Assembly: GCA_028583605.1 (NCBI GenBank)
Contig: CM053330.1
Location: forward strand, 28,594,598 to 28,658,597
From: Dastarcus helophoroides
Lineage: Eukaryota > Arthropoda > Insecta > Coleoptera > Bothrideridae
Reading direction: 5' to 3'
DNA length: 64,000 bases
The notes under the pieces were generated by a model that worked only from the letters and a program-made list of their open reading frames with translations, was not told the origin of the DNA and did no database searches. Made by a program: the position numbers and the translations under genes. This document shows, piece by piece, positions 56,859 to 64,000 of the stretch; position 1 is the first letter of the stretch; every line of letters begins with the position of its first letter.

Positions 56859-59800
56859 GTCTAAGGAAAATTTTGTAGAATGTTCGATATTTCCCTCGAA
56901 ATTAAATTTTCATTTAAAATTTTATCTACTATACTAATTTAAAATAAAAAATGGGGACAAATTTAAACGTTCTTAAAAACATTTTTTTTTAAATTTCATA
57001 AAAAAAATAAGTATTTACTTTAAAGTTTGAGTTTTTCTCGAAGATTACATTTTTTCCAAAGAAAAATCGCTGTCTCTTTAAAATCGAAATCAGATTTCAA
57101 ATTCAAATTCTGATCTTGATCCATGATTTTCTGAAAGTTTTAACTTAAATTTTTAATTTTTTATGAGCTTATTACTTAAAAAAACTTTCCCAGTTTTTTC
57201 ACTTAGACTGTTTTAGAAGTTTATTAAAATTTCAAATTTGGCTTCGAAAGTACGATTTTACTCTGTAAATTTCAAAAAACATTGAAATTTCAACTCTAAA
57301 TTTGAAATTTGCAATTTTATTGAAAGTTTCACCTTAACGTCTGCGTTTTAATTTCTGATTTTTATACGATATTCATTTATATAATATAAAAAAAGTATAT
57401 TTCAGAATAACTTTGGAATCTTAAAATTTTCATTGAGTTGACCAACGGAGCCCCTAGATATTTATTGGGGTAGATTCAGATTGAATTTTTTGGCGCCTTC
57501 CTATGTTTCTTAAGGATCAAAAAAAGTCACAATATTTTAATATAAATATTACATATTTTGACGAATTAAACCACTTTTCATCGCTGCCCTATCTTGCCGC
57601 TTATAGCGACCGCATACTCCACTCAAACCTAGGACCGGCCCTGGAGTTGACATTGAAAAAATAGGAATTTTGAAGTTTTTCATTAATATTTTTAGCTTTT
57701 TCCTGAAATGTACACTTTAACCGCATAGTGTTGCTGAAAACAGGTCCGATCATGAAACATCGTGAAATTTTTAATATCTGTTGTTGTTTTAAACGTTAAT
57801 AAAGTTAAATAGTTATGAATATCGAAGAATTCAACAAAGTAAGGGTTAGAAATGTCAACTATAAAATTATCTTTCAAAAAAAATGTTTAAATTTAGATTA
57901 TTTCAAAGACATTTTTTAGAACATTTGATTTTTTTTCCTCAAAAGAAACAATCCAGCCAAATCAAATTACAAAGGTTTTTGAGAATTTACAGCCTTCCGC
58001 AATTTCCAAAATCTTATTGGAAATTTAGTTTTTCTCCAAAATGTTGAAGTTTGTTTCCCAAAACTTCGAAGTTTTAACTTCATATTTTTAACTTTTCCCA
58101 AAATATCAACGTATCCTCGAAATTTGGTGTTATGATTTCACTTTTCAAGGAAAATATTGTAGTTTCCAGTCATTCTTGACACGTCATTTTTAAATTCGAA
58201 ATTTTGGGGAAATTTCAGACTGAATAAGTGTGTTTTTTTTAATTTTGGGGTTTCCCAAAATATAGAGATTTTTTTTGGAATTTTTTTCTTCGAAATTTCA
58301 AGGTTATTTTCTCTAAATTATGAATATATTCTCGAATTTTTGGTAACATTTCTAGTTTAAGTTCGAAACTTTGAGAAAAAATTTTAAACGAGATAAAAGT
58401 CAAAATTTCAAGATTTTTCCGAAATGTTCTTCACAAATTACTTTGCCCAACGTTTAGAGTGTTTTAATAATCTTTTTTTCAAAATGTTTGGGCATAAGCT
58501 CTAAAATTTCGAAATTGTGCTTAAAATTTTATTTTGAATTGTCGCCATTTATTGAAATTTCGGAATTGAAATAAAATTGTCGAGATTTTTAAGAGATGGA
58601 GTTTTTTTTCGAAATGCAGAAATAAATTTAGACTTGAGATTTTTATTTGTTTATTTATTTTAAAATTGATTTTTTCAGGAAATTCGAAACTTCGAGAGAA
58701 AAAGTCAATATTTTTAGAAAAAATTTAGAATCAAGTCAGAGTTAAAAATGTTCATCTTAACATTTTGACTTTTTCAAAAATTGAGCGAAAATGGAATATT
58801 AGATGTTAAGCAGTTTTTTGTAAAATTCCTAATTTTACCTCAAGTTTTAAATTTAAATTTGAAAATTTTTGACTTAAAAAATAGTTAAAATATTGGCATT
58901 TTATAAACAAACATAATTGAAATTTTTAGTGTTTTACTGATTTGTTTTCAACATTTTCCTTAAATATAGAATTTAATCTCAAAATTTGGACCCTTTCCTC
59001 GAAATTTCGATTTGTTACTCGAAATTCCGAGACTAAATTCGATATTTAAGGAAATCTTCGCACAAAATTTGAGTCAAACTTTAAATTTCGAAAATTCGAG
59101 ACATCTTGTATGAATTTTTGTATATAATTTCCTTAATCGAAACTTTGATTCTTTCCAAATTTCTTTAAAACTGGAAATATTAGTCATTTTATAGAAATAT
59201 CGCCTGGTCTTCTGATTTCAATTCCATTAGACTTTTCCAAATTTTATATTTTAACTGAATAATTTGATATTTACATTCCAATTTTTAATAGAAGTATTCA
59301 GGCTTCTTGAAATGTTAACCTTTTTTTTTGTAATTTCCTGTTTCATTAAAATATTTTTTAAACTCGAGAATAGAAAATTTTCTAGCTTTTCCTCGAAATT
59401 TCGGCTTCTTAGAAAAATTTGTAGTTTAGCCAAGTTAAACATTTTTACTTTTCTCTTAAAATTTCAGCTTTAAAATAAAAAAATAAATATTAAGGAAATT
59501 AAGACCTTTTTTAGATATTTTATATTCAGATTTGCGTATTCCAAGTTTTTTATTTTCAAAACTTATCTTAAATTCCCGAAGTTAAATTTTTAAGTTTTCG
59601 AAAATATTCTTTTGAATAGATTTTGATTTTTAAATGTAAGTAAGTTACTTTGCAAGTTAATTATTTCTGAAAATTTTAAATCTAAATTCGATATACCGAT
59701 TCTTCTCTCTACATCTCTCGAATTTATTTTATAAATTTGGAGTTTTTCCAAATATTTTAGCTTTTTTACAAAATTCTGAACTCAAAAAGCAAGAAAAAAT

Positions 59801-61507
59801 CCTGACAAACCTGAATACCAAAAATATTCTCAACACGATTATAGACCATGAAACTTACTGTAAATATTAAAATTCCACCATGTTTGAAGTACTTTGATAG
59901 AATATAGGACCGGTTTCGCTTTTCAGCATCGTCGATAGTCCTAATATTATCTAAAATTATTTCAGACATCGTCGAATTTTAATATTTATTGTTAATATAT
60001 TAATATGAGTCATGAACATTTAAGAATTCCACAAAGCAAAGGTTCAGTGTATCAATATTCTGAGCCGAAATATCAAATATCTTATTTGTAAACTTAAAAT
60101 TTTTGAAATCAAGAGTTCAAGAAATTATATTTTAAAATTTTCATTTTCTCTCTTATGCAAGTTGTAACTTTTTTCTCTACCATTTGGCTTTAAACTTTAA
60201 TGTTAATTCGCAAATTCGAGATTTTTTTCAAAAGTAATTTTTTTTTCTTAATCTTTCCAAATTAATCTTAAAATGATAACTTTATTATTAACTTTAAACA
60301 TTTTTTTTGATATTCCGGAAAAAATCGAAGCTAAAGTTCTTCTTTCGAGTACACTAGAATCCAAAATGATAAAGAAAATCCCTCTAGGGTTTACTTTTCT
60401 AGACATCCAGATTTGACTTTTTGCTCAAAACTTTGACATTTCCCCAAAATTTCGTGTTAAAACTCCATTTTTTGAAAATTGCCTCTTTTAAATATCAGAG
60501 TTTAAATTCGAAATTTTTATATTTGGTAAGTCGACAAATTTGTTTTATTTCATTTTCTTCGAAATGAAGATTTTTTCTAAAGTTGCCAAATTAAACTTAA
60601 ATTTTAATCTTTTTCCTAACATTTCAACACTGAGATCGAAATCGTTTCTTTTTTTAAAAGATTCTAAAACTCGACAATCTGAATTAATCTCCGAATTTCA
60701 AACTCAAAATTTGGACGTTAATTTAAAAATTTCAAATCTAAAATTTTGATTGCAATTTAGAAATTTTGTCCTGAATTTTTCTTTAGTTAATACTAGAAAT
60801 TTGGAATTCTCTAATTTTTTTGAATTTATTTTGTAAAGAAGGTATTCTTTCACCTGAGTATAGACTTTTTATCGACATTCTGAGGCTACTTGTCAGTTCA
60901 AAAAATTTTATTTTATAATTTTAAAACATCGTTTTCAAAATTTATACTTTTTTTTCTCTTCGATATTTGGGTTCAACCTTACTATTTCCTTGTTTTCCCT
61001 AATTTTTTTATTCCAAATTTCTAGATTTTTCCTCAAAATGTCGATTCTCGGCATTCTTTTATAAATTTGGGTTTTTTTTATTTAAATTTTTTCTCAAAAT
61101 TCCGAGATTATTGAAATCTTTAAATTCTTTTATTTATTTATTTTTGAAAATTTCGATTCTCTCCTCAAAATGTCTAATTTTTTGAGGAAAAATCGAAGTT
61201 TAAAATTTTGAATTGAAATTTCTCTTTTAATCTCGAACATTCAAATTGTAAACATTACATCAAGTTTATCTCAAAAGTTCAACTTTAAATTCAAAATTTT
61301 GTCTTTAAACCGGAAATTTTGACATTCATCCAAAAAGTACGAGTTAAATTGTGACAATCCTAAGAATAAATCATCCTAAGTTTGTTCATTCACAATCGTT
61401 CATTAATTCTCGATGTATCAATGTTTTTATATTTTATGAAATCGAGGTTAAAACATCGATGTTTGCGAAAGAAAAATCGGTATTTTCAAAACATCAATGT
61501 ATCATTT
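56859..61507. other. AT-rich repeat-derived DNA, no gene seen
   Basis: Over 4 kb of degenerate AT-rich repeat (AAATTTCGA, TTTTCTCGAAATTT and similar words). It holds a hAT MITE at 57443-57643 and two copies of the dispersed ~120-bp repeat (57705-57835 and 59895-60020). Reading frames here are chance products of stop-poor T-rich DNA. Confidence 0.55.
57443..57643. mobile_element. 201-bp hAT-type MITE with perfect target duplication
   Basis: GAGTTGAC stands directly outside both ends (57435-57442 and 57644-57651). The left end is CAACGGAGCCCCTAG and the right end, in reverse complement, CAGGGCCGGTCCTAGG. An exact 8-bp duplication indicates a fairly recent insertion. No coding capacity. Confidence 0.85.
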
Positions 61508-61678
61508 TCAGACATTTAAAGGATTAACCTTCTTGGGGGTTCTGTACATTAGACTGATGCGGGCCTCTGTACCATGTTCACAGTATTTTTCATGACTAAA
61601 CAAAAGGTCATCATACCCAAAAATATGCCTTGATATCGTCGTTTTTACCCCTGAAAAGAAAAGATCACCTGCTCCTGT
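61508..61678 (-). other. Orphan coding-like segment, 56 codons
   Basis: On the minus strand an open frame runs from just after a TAA to the TGA at 61510-61508. It includes AGDLFFSGVKTTISRHIF and GYDDLLFSHEKYCEHGTEAR, then ISLMYRTPKKVNPLNV. Its composition is protein-like and GC-richer than the surroundings. TTTTCTTTTCAG at the start could also be a splice acceptor. I do not recognise it. It could be the last exon of a gene, a fragment of a mobile element, or a pseudogene. Confidence 0.35.
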
Positions 61679-61895
61679 TTAGTTGCACACTTAAATCAGC
61701 CCCTGTATTTTATTGACTTAGTTAATGGTAAAATTTTTCACGCTACATTTGACACCTTACCAGTAACCCGGTTTACCAATTTACCACTATTACAAGATCT
61801 GGTACTTCAGCAACTTTGAACTAGGCTTGTTTCCGAAATGGTCACATTGCATTAAATATTTGGACTACCAATTAAAAATTGTGATAAACAAGATA

Positions 61896-61901
61896 TTTAT
61901 T
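61896..61901 (-). terminator. Polyadenylation signal of the 62-kb gene
   Basis: AATAAA on the minus strand, 134 nt after the stop of the unrecognised gene at 62035-62595. It supports that gene being transcribed in this direction. Confidence 0.5.
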
Positions 61902-62034
61902 AATTTAACCACATCACCACTTGTTGGATAAAACCTAAACTAGACAGTTGATATCGCACACATACTAAAAACAGTAATTTTGATTAATCTTAGACTCTAC
62001 TTTGACAAATACAGTGAATTTCTACTAATTCAAT

Positions 62035-62595
62035 TTAGTCTATCTCTAGATTGATCAGATCCTCGTCGTCGTATTCTTTTAAATCTGATATATTCAAATC
62101 GTTTAATTTTATATCATCTTCGTCAACTAGTTCCGATGAATTACGATTAATGAGCGCCCCCTGGATGAAAGTCCTTTCCATCAAATTATACAAACTATCG
62201 TTGACATCGGTCATATCGCTATGTACCTTTCTAGGCTGTTGTTTTTCGTCATCTTTATCCATTTTAACAACGTTTGTCTGCAGCTGCTCCTTAATCATAC
62301 TCAAATCCTTCTCTATTCCGGAATCTGAGAATTTCTGCGCCACGGCGCACTCGAGCAGCGTCGTGAGTGACTTAAGGCAGTTTCTGAGCTCGTTCTCATG
62401 GATTCTCTTCTCTTTGTCCTTGCGCACGTACTCGCTGGGCGTAATAGAGAGAATTTGGTCGATCTTATCATACTTTTCGTCGGTCGATGGGGGAATCACC
62501 CAACCTAAGTGGGAATTCGTTCGCAAGTCGCCCTGTTTTCTGTACGTCATATAACACGGTTTGTTGTCGTAGTGCCTCCTAGTTGGAGTACGCAT
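62035..62595 (-). CDS. Unrecognised charged, helical protein
   Basis: 186 aa from the ATG at 62595 (A at -3). The frame stays open upstream for about 40 codons without an ATG, up to a TAA near 62720, so an upstream exon could supply a longer N-terminus. The sequence is clearly coding: it is GC-richer than its AT-rich surroundings and uses varied codons. It begins MRTPTRRHYDNKPCYMTYRK, has a region with GWVIPPSTDEKYDKIDQIL, a likely helical segment (ENELRNCLKSLTTLLECAVA), a lysine/aspartate-rich linker, and a very acidic C-terminus (VDEDDIKLNDLNISDLKEYD). There is no signal peptide or membrane segment, so it is probably intracellular. I do not recognise the family. Confidence 0.72.
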   Translation of the reverse strand: MRTPTRRHYDNKPCYMTYRKQGDLRTNSHLGWVIPPSTDEKYDKIDQILSITPSEYVRKDKEKRIHENELRNCLKSLTTLLECAVAQKFSDSGIEKDLSMIKEQLQTNVVKMDKDDEKQQPRKVHSDMTDVNDSLYNLMERTFIQGALINRNSSELVDEDDIKLNDLNISDLKEYDDEDLINLEID

Positions 62596-63114
62596 CTTCG
62601 ACGTGCTACTATGTAAGGAGAATTTACTGTCTTCAGCTTCTGAAATGGAATTAACTGGTTTTATTTCTGTCGACAATTGCGTTTTATTACAACCGGGGTA
62701 ACATGAATTAGGTTTTAAAAGTTACAAAGTCGAACCCGTATAAAGTTAGGGTGGTTTTCCGACGTTTCGTCTCTCGCTGCCGAGGATATGATCAAAAGTT
62801 ATCTCCAGCATCCAGTGAAGAAACGACATATGAACGCCACCATTCAACTTTACTCTTTTAGGTTTTGATTTGCGCAACTGCTCTCAAAAAATTTGCTAAT
62901 CTTATAGGTTTGTTTTTTCACTAAACATATTAATTTTATCTAAGGGTTTATTCCAACCTGCTTCAGAAACAGTTTCTTACAGTCAGGATTTTGCGTAGTA
63001 ATTCCGGATGGAACGCATTTAAATTACTGCTCAGAATTCTGATTGTAAAAAAAATGACGAGAAGTTAAATAACCAGGCCGATCCAGACCTCTGCACATGT
63101 GTTGATAAGTATTG

Positions 63115-63240
63115 AACTAGGAATGTCGATCCTTTCTGAAAATAATAAATCTGTTAAAGTAAACCAATCGGTTTTTGATTAAATATTAAGCTGAAAGATC
63201 TGTTTCGGTTTATTTCAAACAAATGTTTAAAGAAAAAAGT
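63115..63240 (+). repeat. Diverged half-copy of the 20622-22406 foldback element
   Basis: ACTAGGAATGTCGATCC, then TTTTTGATTAA and GCTGAAAGATCTG, follow the same order as ACTAGGGATGTCGATTCC, TTTTCGATTAA and GCTGAAAGATTGA at about 21517-21640. Only one arm's end is present and it is not palindromic here. Confidence 0.5.
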
Positions 63241-64000
63241 CGATGTTTTGACAAATCACTGATAATTATTCCTAAAAATGTTAGACAAGTTCATATTTCG
63301 CCAAAAAAAATCAATATTTCAAAAAAAATTCGAAATGCCTATAAAACAACTTTTTAGGGAAAGTCAAACTTTCAACAAACAAGTTAAAATTTCCAGAAAG
63401 AAGTAGGAAGAGGAAGAAAACCAGAAATTTCAATGAGAAAATTAGAAATTTCTAGAAAACTGTTATTAGAAGAAAACGTAATTGTGCGAATGAAGTCGAA
63501 ATTTAAAGAATATATTGAAATATTTTTTTAGGAAAGTTAACATTTCTAAAGACAAAAACGTTTAGATAAAAACCGAAATGTTAAAGAAACAGTCGTTGAC
63601 ACTTGAAGAAAAAAAATCGCAATTTCTAAATACCTCATAAATATTAAAATTTCTGGAAAAACTCGTATTCGACCGTGATGCTTGAGCATGCGCACCATCT
63701 TTACGTTCAAATGAAATCTCCACGCAAGCCTCGTATGCTTCCAAAGGGCCTACATGGGTCAAGATAGTAGGGAGCTTCAAAATGGGTGGCTATCGCTGTA
63801 GGCTCTTATTGCTTGTTGCTCTTGTGCCTTGGTAAATGTTAACATTTGAATGACGATTCTTCCTTCAATGACATCTATAGCAATTTGAATCGAAATAAAT
63901 TCAAATTAATTTTTTTTTAATTTAAATTTCCGAAAAGAAGTTAAAAAATCGAAAAAAAAAATTAAAAATGTCCATGAAAGGAATCTAAAAAAATTTAGGT
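63241..64000. other. AT-rich repeat-derived DNA at the window end
   Basis: Mostly degenerate AAATTTC/AAAGTCGAA repeat. About 63665-63850 is more complex and GC-richer (CATGCGCACCATC, GCCTACATGGGTC) but no reading frame in it can be supported. Confidence 0.5.

Noticed and set aside
1..64000. CRISPR array, bacterial operon, tRNA or rRNA gene, complete virus genome
   Set aside because: None was seen. The direct repeats here are degenerate satellites without spacers, and the only reverse transcriptases are LINE remnants.

Overview
This is eukaryotic nuclear DNA, most likely from an insect. The protein-coding genes are animal housekeeping genes interrupted by very short GT-AG introns (47-54 nt is the commonest size) and separated by very AT-rich DNA full of transposon remnants. 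A beetle or a similar repeat-rich insect would fit, but the species cannot be fixed from the sequence alone. No CRISPR array, operon of bacterial type, tRNA or rRNA gene was seen.

Genes, left to right: (1) a minus-strand pair, JTB (three exons, 18923-18364) followed after only 13 nt by an intronless GSTCD-like methyltransferase gene (18350-16680), probably one dicistronic transcript; (2) an intronless cystathionine beta-synthase gene (24719-26320, plus); (3) the TFIIH subunit p52/Tfb2 gene in nine exons (32424-29706, minus); (4) ribosomal protein L29 in three coding exons (34251-34822, plus); (5) a large RPRD2-like CTD-interaction-domain gene in ten exons (36824-52183, plus) whose introns 6 and 8 hold about 11 kb of repeats; (6) an unrecognised single-exon gene (62595-62035, minus). 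Exon borders were placed by reading splice sites and checking that phases join; the summed coding lengths are all multiples of three.

Repeats dominate the rest. They include a 3.05-kb foldback element with roughly 1-kb arms (95-3142); a Tc1/mariner-like element (6869-10648) whose transposase gene is split by a 2.5-kb hAT-like element with a perfect 8-bp target duplication; a second foldback (20622-22406); two copies of one Jockey/CR1-like LINE; an RTE-like LINE fragment 25 nt from an RPRD2 splice acceptor; several small hAT and pogo MITEs with target duplications; a 120-bp palindrome; and a ~160-bp satellite next to an inverted repeat inside RPRD2 intron 6. Much of the AT-rich filler is a very degenerate short repeat resembling GTCGAAATTTTGAAAAAA, which keeps one orientation over kilobases and then switches.

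The genes do not form one pathway. Three of them (Tfb2, RPRD2, and RpL29 as a translation component) act in core gene expression, CBS acts in transsulfuration, and JTB/GSTCD are conserved proteins of less certain role. The observations most worth following are the JTB-GSTCD dicistron, the repeated D-x-D-[HY]-R motifs of RPRD2, the nested transposons, and the foldback/satellite structures.
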